Below, piece by piece: positions 33,498 through 41,796 of a stretch of 64,000 nucleotides of DNA; the first letter of the stretch is position 1; each line of letters opens with the position of its first letter. The position numbers and the translations under genes were made by a program. The stretch lies in contig NZ_JANBBE010000009.1 in the NCBI RefSeq assembly GCF_024648825.1, positions 62,001-126,000 of the forward strand, read 5' to 3'. Source of the DNA: Lentzea californiensis. Its GTDB lineage: Bacteria; Actinomycetota; Actinomycetes; Mycobacteriales; Pseudonocardiaceae. The notes under the pieces were generated by a model. That model searched no databases, was not told the DNA's origin, and saw only the letters and a program-made list of their open reading frames with translations.

Positions 33498-34730
33498 GTG
33501 AGCGGACCGGCGCGGGTGACCCACGCCAGCACCAGGGCGGCCGTGCTGGACCTGATCAGGGCGGCGGGCATGATCAGCCGCGTCGGCCTGGTCAACGCCA
33601 CCGGCCTGACCGGCGGGACGATCTCCACCGTCGTGCGCGGCCTGATCGACGAGGGGCTGGTGGCCGAGACCGGGCACGCCGAGTCGACCGGCGGCAAGCG
33701 CCGGGTCATGTTGCAGCTCAACCACTTCGCGCGTTACGCCGTCGGCGTGCACCTCGACGACGCGCGGATCACCTACGTGCTGACCAACCTCGGCGGAGCG
33801 GTCGTCGCAAGAATTTCGCGCGCGGGCGCGGCCGCCGACGAGCCGGCGGCCGTGGTCGCCAGGGTGGCTCGCGAGGTCGACGCGCTGATCGACAGCGTCG
33901 GTGTCGAACGCGGTCGAATCCTCGGGCTGGGACTCGTGGCGGCACGCCCGTCGGAGCACCGCGAGTTCGGCCGTGCGCTCGAACGGGCGACGGGCCTGCC
34001 GGTGGTGCTCGACAACGACGCGACCGCCGCGGCGATCGGCGAGCACTGGTCCGGCGGCGTCGGCGCGACGTCGACGTTCGCCGCGCTGTTCATGGGAACG
34101 GGCGTCGGCGCGGGTGTCGTGCTCGGCGGCGCCACCTACCGGGGCCCGAGCGGTCACACCGGCGAGATCGGCCACACCTGCCTCGACATCGACGGCCCGT
34201 GGTGCCGGTGCGGCGCGCGCGGGTGCCTGGAGGTGCTGGCCGGTCCCGCCGCGGTCGTGGAACAGGCGCGGGCCGACCGGGCGCTGAGCCGTGCGGCGGG
34301 TCTCGTCGGAGGCCGCACCCGCGCGGCCACACCGGTCGCGGCGGACTTCGCGGCGATCAGCAGGGCGGCCCGGCAGGGCAACACCCGTGCGGTCGCGTTG
34401 CTCGAACGGTCCGCCCGGTACTTCGCGGCCGCCGCGCGCACGCTGGCGAACGTGCTGGACCTGGAGGTGCTGGTGCTCACCGGCCCGAGCTTCGCGATCG
34501 CGGGCTCGGTCTACCTGCCCGTGCTGCGCGCCGAGCTCGACAGCGCGTTCATCGCGCGCGACGCCCACCCGATCTCCGTGCGGCTGTCGCCCTCGGCGGC
34601 GTCGGCGCCCGCGATCGGTGCCGCGGCGATCGTGCTGCAGTCGGAGCTGGTGCCGCGGCGGCAGGGCCTGCGGCTGCCGGACGACCTGGCGGCCGAGGAG
34701 CCTCCGGTGTTCGGGCAACTGGTCCGCTGA
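33498..34730 (+). CDS. ROK-family transcriptional repressor
   Basis: 410 residues from the GTG at 33498, which has GGAGGAG seven bases upstream; an in-frame ATG at 33465 is the alternative. N-terminal winged HTH: RVTHASTRAAVLDLIRAAGMISRVGLVNATGLTGGTISTVVRGLIDEGLV, read in parts. ROK kinase-like fold: LDNDATAAAIGEHW, FMGTGVGAGVVLGGATYRG, GEIGHTCLD and the zinc motif CRCGARGCLEVLAG. Divergent from the mannoside importer operon, so probably its local repressor, released by a transported or processed sugar. Confidence 0.92.
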   Translation: MSGPARVTHASTRAAVLDLIRAAGMISRVGLVNATGLTGGTISTVVRGLIDEGLVAETGHAESTGGKRRVMLQLNHFARYAVGVHLDDARITYVLTNLGGAVVARISRAGAAADEPAAVVARVAREVDALIDSVGVERGRILGLGLVAARPSEHREFGRALERATGLPVVLDNDATAAAIGEHWSGGVGATSTFAALFMGTGVGAGVVLGGATYRGPSGHTGEIGHTCLDIDGPWCRCGARGCLEVLAGPAAVVEQARADRALSRAAGLVGGRTRAATPVAADFAAISRAARQGNTRAVALLERSARYFAAAARTLANVLDLEVLVLTGPSFAIAGSVYLPVLRAELDSAFIARDAHPISVRLSPSAASAPAIGAAAIVLQSELVPRRQGLRLPDDLAAEEPPVFGQLVR

Positions 34731-34750
34731 GGCGGATCTATCGTGTGCCC

Positions 34751-35302
34751 ATGAACCAGGGCAGGGCGGCAGTGGTGCTGCGCAGGAAGTTCGACAGCAC
34801 CTTCAGCTGGGTCGTGACGCTGGGCGCGCTCGGCACGAGCACGTACGTGCTGCTCAACCCGTTCCCCGGCAACGGGTTCGGGCACCAGCTGGAGTTCATC
34901 GCGATCATGGCGCCGCTCACGTGGTTCATGTGGATGGTCGGCGCGCACTCGGTGGTGGAGGTCCACGGCTCGGGTGTGCTGGTCGTGAACTGGTTCCGCA
35001 GGTTCTGGGTGCCGTGGGCCGAGCTCGCGTCGGTCGAGGCGACGCGGGAGGTCGTTCTCGTGACGACCTCGGGGGAGCGGATCAACGTCGCCGTCGGCGC
35101 CTTCTCCGCGGCCAGTTCGTTGCGGGGCAGCCGGGTGCAGTCCCGCATCCGGGAGGCGATCGAGCAGCACCGGCCGCACCCGGTGCCGTCCGGCGGCGGT
35201 GGTGTGCGCAAGAGCCTCGACCTGGCGCCGTGGCACTTCGCCGGCATGGTGGCGTTCCTGCTCGTCGTCGCCTGGATCGGCCTGTGGCTCAACGGGAACT
35301 GA
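34751..35302 (+). CDS. PH-domain-like membrane protein, unknown function
   Basis: 183 residues. Two membrane helices near the N-terminus (FSWVVTLGALGTSTYVLL, FIAIMAPLTWFMWMVGA) and one at the end (FAGMVAFLLVVAWIGLWL). The middle (VVEVHGSGVLVVNWFRRFWVPWAELASVEATREVVLVTTSGERI in parts) looks like a bacterial PH (bPH2-like) domain. ATG at 34751, 21 bp after the ROK stop. Function unknown. Confidence 0.7.
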   Translation: MNQGRAAVVLRRKFDSTFSWVVTLGALGTSTYVLLNPFPGNGFGHQLEFIAIMAPLTWFMWMVGAHSVVEVHGSGVLVVNWFRRFWVPWAELASVEATREVVLVTTSGERINVAVGAFSAASSLRGSRVQSRIREAIEQHRPHPVPSGGGGVRKSLDLAPWHFAGMVAFLLVVAWIGLWLNGN

Positions 35303-35342
35303 CCTTGTAACGAAGAGGTGCGCGTCTCAGACAAAGCCGGGC

Positions 35343-35951
35343 ATGACGACTGGTGGCGCAGGCCACAAACCCAGGCGGTGGATCGCGGGCGCGGCCGCCG
35401 TGGTCATCGTGCTGGTCATTGGGACCTGCCTGCTCGTCAGCGGGGTGCTGAGCGCAGACGAGCCCGCGGCCACCGTTCTCACCACATCGCCGGCCGCGCC
35501 TCCGCCGCCCGCCGAGGACTGGTACGACCTCACCACCTACCAGGCGGTCGAGTCCGGCGACGGGCACGAGACCGTGCCGTCGATCGGCATCGGGGTGGGC
35601 AAGGAGCCGTTCTCCCGCGGCATCCGCGGTTCGGCCGTCTCGCCGGCGGCCCAGCCGGCCAACTTCCGCACCTGGTCCACCGCGGGCAGGTGCACCCGCC
35701 TGTCGGTGTGGATCGGCAAGGACGCGGCCTCGTCCCCGGCGGACGGGGTCGGTCAGTTCGTGATCAGGGCCGACGAGAAGGACGCCACCACCCGCCAGGC
35801 GAGCATCGCCGACGCACCCCAGCACGTCGAGATCGACATCTCGGACGTCGACCGGCTGACGTTGCTGGACGTGCGCACCGGCCGTGACGCCGCCAACGCC
35901 TGGGGGACCCCGCGGGTGTTCTGCTCCGCGCCGCCCGGCAGGACCGTCTGA
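35343..35951 (+). CDS. Membrane-anchored protein with NPCBM-like domain
   Basis: 202 residues: a basic N-terminus, a single membrane anchor (IAGAAAVVIVLVIGTCLLVSGVL), a Pro/Ala/Thr linker, then a beta-rich domain (FRTWSTAGRCTRLSVWIGKDAASSPADGVGQFVI in parts) resembling NPCBM/NEW2 carbohydrate-binding modules. Two cysteines (GRCTRL and VFCSAPP) could form a disulfide. No enzyme domain. It probably displays a sugar-binding surface outside the cell (inference). Confidence 0.65.
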   Translation: MTTGGAGHKPRRWIAGAAAVVIVLVIGTCLLVSGVLSADEPAATVLTTSPAAPPPPAEDWYDLTTYQAVESGDGHETVPSIGIGVGKEPFSRGIRGSAVSPAAQPANFRTWSTAGRCTRLSVWIGKDAASSPADGVGQFVIRADEKDATTRQASIADAPQHVEIDISDVDRLTLLDVRTGRDAANAWGTPRVFCSAPPGRTV

Positions 35952-36047
35952 CCTGGACGTAACGCGGTGATCAGCTCAACCGACATTCCAGCGGCTGGGT
36001 GAGTGCTGTCGTCCACAGGAGACAGCCTGTCGGGGAGATGGTCGGGA

Positions 36048-36941
36048 GTGACGGTGGCGCGCAAGCACCTGCTGGTGATGTTGTTGCTGTTCACGGGCGC
36101 GTGCTCGGCGGAACCCGCGGCACCGTCGCCGTCGCCGCAGTCCCCGCTGAAACCCCCGACGCTGGTCAACGAGGTGGTGCCGCCGCAGGACGTGCTCACC
36201 GTCGTGCGGGACGTGATCGACGCGCGGACCGTCGAGTTCGCTGACGGCACGAGGGTCCGCGTCGCGTCGCTGGCGGAGCCGAAGGAGTGCTTCGCGGAGG
36301 CCTCGCTCTCCTTCGCCAGGTCGACCCTGCTGGCGAGCTCCGTCCGGTTCACCGGGCTGGAGATCGGCGTGGTGGACCTGGAACTGGAGAACGGCACCGA
36401 CTACGCGGTGCTCGCCGTGCAGCAGGGTGCCCTGAAGCCCGAGGGCGTCGACAGCGGGCCGCTGATCGACGCCCGGGACGAGGCGTCCGCGGCCAGGCGA
36501 GGGTTGTGGGGCCCGCCCTGCGAGGGTTCCGACACCTCCAAACCCGCCCCCACCACGACGACCACGACTCCCGCCCCGTCACCGCCGCCTCCGACGACCA
36601 CGACCCCGCCGCCTCCGGCGAAGGCCTGTGCCGTCTCCTACCGGATCACGGGTCAGTGGCAGGGCGGGTTCCAGGCCGGCGTGACCGTGCGCAACACCGG
36701 TACCGCGGCGGTGAACGGCTGGTCGCTGTTGTGGGCCTTCTCGAACGGGGAGAGCGTCCGCGACATGTGGGACGCCTCCGCGAGGCAGTACGGGTCGGTC
36801 GTCAGCGCCACGAACACGAGCTACAACCGGGAGGTCGTGGCGGGCAAGTCGGTGCAGTTCGGCTTCAACGGCAACTCTCGCGGCCGTTCGACCCCACCGG
36901 CCGCGTTCTCGGTCAACGGCGTGAAGTGCACGGTGGAGTAG
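36048..36941 (+). CDS. Lipoprotein: SNase-like domain joined to a CBM2 cellulose-binding module
   Basis: 297 residues from the GTG at 36048, chosen because it gives a compact lipoprotein signal ARKHLLVMLLLFTGAC. Residues about 45-165 match the outline of a staphylococcal-nuclease/Tudor barrel (VVRDVIDARTVEFADGTRVRVASLAEPKECF, then LENGTDYAVLAVQQGAL and ARDEASAARRGLWGPPC). The catalytic DGDT and YGR elements of active nucleases are not seen, so it is probably non-catalytic. A Pro/Thr linker precedes a C-terminal CBM2 (YRITGQWQGGFQAGVTVRNTGTAAVNGWSLLWAF; NREVVAGKSVQFGFNGN). It seems designed to bind cellulose at the cell surface. Confidence 0.8.
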   Translation: MTVARKHLLVMLLLFTGACSAEPAAPSPSPQSPLKPPTLVNEVVPPQDVLTVVRDVIDARTVEFADGTRVRVASLAEPKECFAEASLSFARSTLLASSVRFTGLEIGVVDLELENGTDYAVLAVQQGALKPEGVDSGPLIDARDEASAARRGLWGPPCEGSDTSKPAPTTTTTTPAPSPPPPTTTTPPPPAKACAVSYRITGQWQGGFQAGVTVRNTGTAAVNGWSLLWAFSNGESVRDMWDASARQYGSVVSATNTSYNREVVAGKSVQFGFNGNSRGRSTPPAAFSVNGVKCTVE

Positions 36942-37011
36942 GGGCTGAGGAGGCTTTGCTCTGGGACGCAAAAGCTTCAGCGACCACGGTGGAGCGTTGT
37001 TAACTGCCGCC

Positions 37012-37467
37012 ATGGTTTCGAGAACCTTCACCAAGATCGCCGGCCGGGTCGCAGCCGCTGCCGTGGCCGCGCTCTCCGCCGTCGTCGTCAACGCGCCTTC
37101 CGCCAGTGCCGCCGACCAGGAGCTCATCTACTCGGGACAGGACTACGGCTACGCGGGGGCCACGTTCGACTGGGCCGGGCGCAGCTCGGTCCGCAACATC
37201 GACCTGCTCGTCTCCGACTGGGGCTGTGACGCCAAGCCCGTCTACGCCTACTTCCTGTTCTACAACGGCTCGCTGCACCCCGACACGACGCCGACGCGCC
37301 GGTACGACCACTCCGGCTGCGACAAGGAGGACCACTCGTCGTACAACGACCTGACGTGGTCGATCAGCGGCGACTCGATCACCTACATGGGCGTCGTCGT
37401 CTGCCGTGACGCGGCGAACGGCCCGTGCAAGGTCGGCGGGCTGTCCGGACGCAACCCCTACGCCTAG
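37012..37467 (+). CDS. Secreted cysteine-containing protein, unknown function
   Basis: 151 residues with a signal peptide (AAAAVAALSAVVVNAPSASA) and a mature part of about 120 residues holding four cysteines (DWGCDAK, HSGCDKE, VVCRDAANGPCKV), so two disulfides are likely. Rich in Asp, Tyr and Ser. I do not recognise the family. A strong hairpin terminator follows. The ATG at 37012 lacks a clear ribosome site; an upstream in-frame TTG at 36997 has GGTGGAG ahead of it. Confidence 0.7.
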   Translation: MVSRTFTKIAGRVAAAAVAALSAVVVNAPSASAADQELIYSGQDYGYAGATFDWAGRSSVRNIDLLVSDWGCDAKPVYAYFLFYNGSLHPDTTPTRRYDHSGCDKEDHSSYNDLTWSISGDSITYMGVVVCRDAANGPCKVGGLSGRNPYA

Positions 37468-37474
37468 AGCGAGC

Positions 37475-37506
37475 CCGGGAGAGGGCGGCGCCCCGCCCTC
37501 TCCCGG
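37475..37506. terminator. Hairpin terminator after the secreted protein gene
   Basis: 14-bp perfect stem CCGGGAGAGGGCGG with its complement and a four-base loop CGCC, directly after the stop codon. It separates this gene from the sugar importer promoter region. Confidence 0.85.
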
Positions 37507-37531
37507 CCAAGCCTCTACAAAGGACTCCACT

Positions 37532-37571
37532 GTTCGACGCCGTTCGACAGGTCAGTTCGACGGCATTCGAC
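37532..37571. promoter_or_regulatory. Four TTCGAC repeats upstream of the sugar importer
   Basis: Direct copies GTTCGAC (37532), GTTCGAC (37542), GTTCGAC (37555) and ATTCGAC (37565), start-to-start 10, 13 and 10 bp. Two pairs, each one helical turn apart, all on the same strand. This looks like a binding array for a dimeric or tetrameric regulator that reads direct repeats, such as a DeoR-family protein. Related clusters precede other glycan genes in this island. Confidence 0.75.
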
Positions 37572-37606
37572 AGCGTGCTTGACGCTCATCAGGCACCGAT
37601 GCAGAC

Positions 37607-37626
37607 TCCGGAAAGCGTTTTCCGGA
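37607..37626. promoter_or_regulatory. LacI-type box GGAAAGCGTTTTCC before the sugar importer
   Basis: TCCGGAAAGCGTTTTCCGGA has perfect 8-bp arms (TCCGGAAA/TTTCCGGA) around GCGT, the layout of LacI/CcpA-type operators. It ends 18 bp before the first permease start. The central 14-mer occurs unchanged before the GH95 gene (58683-58696). Confidence 0.75.
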
Positions 37627-37644
37627 CGGCGAGGTCGGGGGTCG

Positions 37645-38568
37645 ATGAGCGCTCTAGACGAACTGCGTCAACTGCGCCGAGGTGGCGTCCAGGTCAGGAA
37701 AAGCGACAACAGAGCCGCGTTCTGGTTCCTCGCGCCCTGGTTCGCCGGACTGCTCCTCGTCACGATCGGCCCGGTGGTCGCGTCCTTCGCGCTGGGCTTC
37801 ACGAAGTACAACCTGATCCAGCCGCCGAAGTTCATCGGGTTCGACAACTTCGCGCGCGTCCTCAGCGACTCCCGGCTGCACAACGCCCTGCGGGTCACGT
37901 TCACCTACGTGCTCGTCTCGGTGCCCCTGCAGCTGGCGTGCGCACTGGGCGTCGCGCTGCTGCTCAACCGGGGGCTGCGCGGGCTCGCGTTCTACCGCTC
38001 GGCGTTCTACCTGCCGTCGCTGCTCGGGTCGAGCGTGGCGATCGCGGTGCTGTGGACGCAGGTCTTCGGCACCGACGGTCTGGTGAACCGGTTGCTGGGC
38101 TTCTTCGGCGTCGAGGGCAGGGGCTGGATCTCCGACCCGGACACCGCGCTGTCGACGCTGATCGTGCTGAACGTGTGGACGTTCGGCTCGCCGATGATCA
38201 TCTTCCTGGCCGGGCTGAGGCAGGTCCCGGAGGTCTACTACGAGGCCGCCGCGATCGACGGGGCGAGCAGGTGGGCGCAGTTCCGGCGGATCACCCTGCC
38301 GCTGCTCTCGCCGATCCTGTTCTTCAACCTGGTGCTGCAGATCATCCACGCGTTCCAGTCGTTCACGCAGGCGTTCGTCGTCTCCGGCGGCACCGGCGGA
38401 CCGTCCGACTCGACCATGTTCTACACGCTCTACCTGTACCAGCAGGGTTTCAGCCGGTTCGACATGGGTTACGCGTCGGCGCTGGCGTGGTTCCTGCTGC
38501 TGATCATCGCCGCGTTCACCGCGATCAACTTCTGGGCTGCGAAGTACTGGGTGTTCTATGACGACTAG
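37645..38568 (+). CDS. CUT1-family sugar ABC permease (UgpA/MalF type)
   Basis: 307 residues with six membrane helices. N-terminal opening RAAFWFLAPWFAGLLLVTIGPVVASFALGFT and EAA loop YYEAAAIDGASRWAQFRRITLPLLSPI. First membrane subunit of a monosaccharide/oligosaccharide importer that has no ATPase gene here and probably uses a shared MsiK-like ATPase, as is usual in actinomycetes. The ATG at 37645 lies 19 bp after a LacI-type box and about 75 bp after the TTCGAC repeats. Confidence 0.94.
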   Translation: MSALDELRQLRRGGVQVRKSDNRAAFWFLAPWFAGLLLVTIGPVVASFALGFTKYNLIQPPKFIGFDNFARVLSDSRLHNALRVTFTYVLVSVPLQLACALGVALLLNRGLRGLAFYRSAFYLPSLLGSSVAIAVLWTQVFGTDGLVNRLLGFFGVEGRGWISDPDTALSTLIVLNVWTFGSPMIIFLAGLRQVPEVYYEAAAIDGASRWAQFRRITLPLLSPILFFNLVLQIIHAFQSFTQAFVVSGGTGGPSDSTMFYTLYLYQQGFSRFDMGYASALAWFLLLIIAAFTAINFWAAKYWVFYDD

Positions 38569-39391
38569 AAGGCTCACCACCCCCGTCAAGCACCTCGGCC
38601 TGGTCCTGATCGGGTTCGTGATGCTGTACCCGGTGCTGTGGATGATCGCGAGCTCGTTGCGGCCGGGCGACGAGATCTTCCGCAGTCCCGGCCTGATCCT
38701 CGACGGCCTGCAGACCGAGAACTACACCGAGGGCTGGAACGCCCTGACGCCGTCGTTCGGCACCTACCTGCTGAACTCGGCGGTCCTGGTGCTCGGCTGC
38801 ATCGTCGGCAACCTGGTGTCGTGCTCGATGGCCGCCTACGCCTTCGCCCGGCTGCAGTTCACCGGCAAGCGGTGGTGGTTCGGCATCATGCTCGGCACGA
38901 TCATGCTGCCGATCCACGTGATCATCGTGCCGCAGTACGTGCTGTTCTCGAACATCGGCTGGGTCAACACGTTCCTGCCGCTGATCGTGCCGAAGATCCT
39001 CGCGACCGACGCGTTCTTCGTCTTCCTGATGGTGCAGTTCATCCGCGGCCTGCCGCGCGAACTGGACGAGGCGGCGCGCATCGACGGCTGCGGCCACCCG
39101 CGGATCTTCCTCCAGATCATCCTGCCGTTGATGACGCCCGCGCTCGCCACCACCACGATCTTCACGTTCATCTGGACGTGGAACGACTTCTTCAGCCAGT
39201 TGATCTACCTGACGGACCCGGACATGTACACGGTTCCCGTCGCCCTGCGCTCGTTCGTCGACTCGACGGTCGCCACCTCGTGGGGCTCGCAGTTCGCGAT
39301 GAGCGTGGTGTCACTCCTCCCGATCTTCCTCGCCTTCCTCGTCGGCCAGCGGTACCTCGTCAAGGGGATCGCCACGACCGGCGGCAAGTAG
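38558..39391 (+). CDS. CUT1-family sugar ABC permease (UgpE/MalG type)
   Basis: 277 residues, six helices. LYPVLWMIASSLRPGDEIF near the start, EAA loop ELDEAARIDGCGHPRIFLQIILPLMTPALAT and WTWNDFFSQLIYL after it. Second membrane subunit; the start overlaps the first permease's end by 11 bases. Followed 15 bp later by the receptor gene. Confidence 0.94.
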   Translation: MTTRRLTTPVKHLGLVLIGFVMLYPVLWMIASSLRPGDEIFRSPGLILDGLQTENYTEGWNALTPSFGTYLLNSAVLVLGCIVGNLVSCSMAAYAFARLQFTGKRWWFGIMLGTIMLPIHVIIVPQYVLFSNIGWVNTFLPLIVPKILATDAFFVFLMVQFIRGLPRELDEAARIDGCGHPRIFLQIILPLMTPALATTTIFTFIWTWNDFFSQLIYLTDPDMYTVPVALRSFVDSTVATSWGSQFAMSVVSLLPIFLAFLVGQRYLVKGIATTGGK

Positions 39392-39406
39392 CCGAAAGGA
39401 CAGCTC

Positions 39407-40717
39407 ATGCTCAGAGGTGTTCGCCGGGGGACCGCCTGGGCGGTCCTGCTGTCGCTGACCGCGTCCCTGCTGGCGGCGTGCGGTTCCGGAACGGAGGCGG
39501 GCGCCGACCTCACGACGGAGAAGGTCACGCTGCGCTTCACCTGGTGGGGCGCGGACGACCGGCACAAGCGCACCCAGCAGGTCATCGAGATGTTCCAGCG
39601 CAAGCACCCGAACATCACCGTCAAAGGTGAGTTCAAGGAGTGGAACGGCTACTGGGACAGCCTCGCCACCACCATGGCGGCCAACGACGCGCCCGACATC
39701 ATGCAGATGGACGAGCTCTACATCGCCTCCTACGCCGAGCGCGGCGCGTTGCTGGACCTGAACGAGGCCAAGAAGCACCTCGACACCGCGAACTTCGACC
39801 AGAAGGCGCTCGCGACCGGTGCGATCGCCGGCAAGCAGTACGGGCTGCCGGTAGGCCTGGGCATGTACTCGATCATGGTCAACCTCGACCTGCTCGCGAA
39901 GTACAACATCCCGGTGCCCGACGACACCAAGTGGTCTTGGGACGACCTGAGGAAGATCGGCGAGCAGGTGTCGAAGGCCGGTGGCGGCCAGGTGTTCGGC
40001 GTGCAGACGCCGGGCATCAACGACGCCGCCGGGCTGAGCATCCGGGCACGGCAGCAGGGCAAGGCGATGTTCGACGCCGACGCCAAGGTGGTGCTGCCGC
40101 AGGAGATCGCCCGTGACTACTGGCAGTACATCCTCGACCTGGCCAAGTCCGGTGTCGCGCCGCCGCCGTCGGTGAGCGTCGAGAAGGCGTCCGCCGGGCT
40201 GAACCAGTCCGCCACCGCGACCGGCACCGCGGCGTTCGGCCTGTGGTGGAACACCCAGCTGACCGCGCTCACCGCCGCCAGCGGTGCCAAGCTGAAGCTG
40301 CTGCGGCTGCCCGGTGAGACCCAGGGCACGTCACCCGGCGCCTACTACAAGCCGTCGATGTTCTGGTCGGTGTCCTCCCGGTCGAAGTACCCGGCCGAGT
40401 CCGCGGCGTTCGTGAGCTTCCTCGCCAACGACGACGAGGCGGCCAAGGTCCTGCTGACCGAACGCGGCGTGCCCGCGAACCAGAAGATCCGCGAGTCGAT
40501 CGCCGGGCAGCTCAAGGACACCGACAAGGCCGCCAAGGAGTACCTCGACACCGTCCCGGTCAGCGATCCGCCGAGGATCACGCCGAACGGCGCCAGCACG
40601 CTCGACACCATCCTCAAGAGGCACACGGAGGACGTCCTGTTCGGCCGCACCACGCCCGATGCCGCCGCGGCGGCGTTCATCAGGGAAGTCCAGTCCGAAG
40701 TGGACGCCGCGAGGTGA
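39407..40717 (+). CDS. CUT1 sugar-binding lipoprotein
   Basis: 436 residues. Signal LLSLTASLLAACGSG (Cys about residue 25), then a family-1 extracellular binding protein (LRFTWWGADDRHKRTQQVIEMFQRKHPNITV, PDIMQMDELYIASYAERGALLDL). It captures the sugar for the two permeases. The sugar is not evident from the sequence; the island suggests a galacturonate/rhamnose-type oligosaccharide or galacto-oligosaccharide. Gene order permease-permease-receptor is reversed relative to many CUT1 operons. The last four bases overlap the following oxidoreductase start. Confidence 0.93.
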   Translation: MLRGVRRGTAWAVLLSLTASLLAACGSGTEAGADLTTEKVTLRFTWWGADDRHKRTQQVIEMFQRKHPNITVKGEFKEWNGYWDSLATTMAANDAPDIMQMDELYIASYAERGALLDLNEAKKHLDTANFDQKALATGAIAGKQYGLPVGLGMYSIMVNLDLLAKYNIPVPDDTKWSWDDLRKIGEQVSKAGGGQVFGVQTPGINDAAGLSIRARQQGKAMFDADAKVVLPQEIARDYWQYILDLAKSGVAPPPSVSVEKASAGLNQSATATGTAAFGLWWNTQLTALTAASGAKLKLLRLPGETQGTSPGAYYKPSMFWSVSSRSKYPAESAAFVSFLANDDEAAKVLLTERGVPANQKIRESIAGQLKDTDKAAKEYLDTVPVSDPPRITPNGASTLDTILKRHTEDVLFGRTTPDAAAAAFIREVQSEVDAAR

Positions 40718-41796
40718 GGCGGGCGGCCATCGTCGGCACGGGGGCGATCGCGGCCGCCCACGCCGAGGCGTTGCGGGCGGCGGGGGAGCGCGTCGAGCTC
40801 GTGGCCGTGGTGGACGTGGACACCGATCGCGCATCGGCGTTCGCCGAGGAGTGGGGTGTGCCGCGCGTGCACCCCACTTCCGCCGCGTTGCTGCAGGCGG
40901 AGGAACTGGACGTGGTGCACGTGTGCACGCCGCCACGCCATCACGTGCCGGTGGCGCAGGAGTGCCTCGCCGCGAACGTGAACGTGCTGGTGGAGAAGCC
41001 GCCGGCGTTGTCGCTGAGCGGCATCGACACGCTGATCGCGGCCGAACGCGCTTCGACCGGCCGCGTCGCGACGGTGTTCCAGCACCGCTTCGGACCGGCC
41101 GCGATCCGGCTGCGCCGGCTGGTCTCCGAAGGCGTGTTCGGCAGGTCGTTCGTCGCCCAGTGCGACACGCTCTGGTACCGCGGTGACGCCTACTTCGACG
41201 TGCCGTGGCGCGGGACGTGGGACAGCGAGGGCGGCGGCCCGACGATGGGTCACGGCATCCACCAGTTCGACCTGCTGCTGTCGGTTCTCGGTCCGTGGCA
41301 GGAGATCCGGGCGGTGGCGGTCCGGCAGGCACGGGACGTGCAGACCGAGGACGTCTCGATGGCGCTGGTGACGTTCGCCGACGGCACGGTCGCCTCGGTG
41401 ACCAACTCCCTGCTGTCGCCCAGGGAGACGTCGCAGCTGAGGTTCGACTTCGAACGCGCCACCGTCGAGGTCGAGCACCTCTACGGCTACACCGACGCGG
41501 ACTGGACCGTGACCCCGGCGCCCGGCCACGACGAGATCGTCACGCGCTGGCGTGGCGAGCCGTCGGGGATCGTCAGCGGTCACCGGTGCCAGCTGACGGC
41601 GTTCCTGGACGCGCTGGACAGCGGGGAGGCGCCTCCGGTGACCCTCGCGGACACCAGGAACACGATGGAGTTCATCGCGGCGCTCTACGCCTCCGCGTTC
41701 ACCGGCACGGTCGTGAAGGCGGGCCAGATCGGTCCGGACAGCCCGTTCCACGCGACGATGGAAGGAATCGGTGCCCCGTGGACGAACAACCGGTGA
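40714..41796 (+). CDS. Gfo/Idh/MocA-family NAD(P)-dependent sugar oxidoreductase
   Basis: 360 residues. Rossmann start VRRAAIVGTGAIAAAHAEALRAAG, the EKP motif in NVLVEKPPALSLSG (about residue 90), and the catalytic histidine in GGGPTMGHGIHQFDLLLSVLG. It likely oxidises or reduces a sugar or sugar derivative brought in by the importer. GTG start in a GTGA overlap with the receptor gene, so translation is coupled. Confidence 0.92.
   Translation: MRRAAIVGTGAIAAAHAEALRAAGERVELVAVVDVDTDRASAFAEEWGVPRVHPTSAALLQAEELDVVHVCTPPRHHVPVAQECLAANVNVLVEKPPALSLSGIDTLIAAERASTGRVATVFQHRFGPAAIRLRRLVSEGVFGRSFVAQCDTLWYRGDAYFDVPWRGTWDSEGGGPTMGHGIHQFDLLLSVLGPWQEIRAVAVRQARDVQTEDVSMALVTFADGTVASVTNSLLSPRETSQLRFDFERATVEVEHLYGYTDADWTVTPAPGHDEIVTRWRGEPSGIVSGHRCQLTAFLDALDSGEAPPVTLADTRNTMEFIAALYASAFTGTVVKAGQIGPDSPFHATMEGIGAPWTNNR

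Noticed and set aside
37532..37571. Four short repeats considered as a CRISPR-like array
   Set aside because: Repeats are 7 bp with 3-6 bp spacing and no cas genes; the layout is that of an operator.
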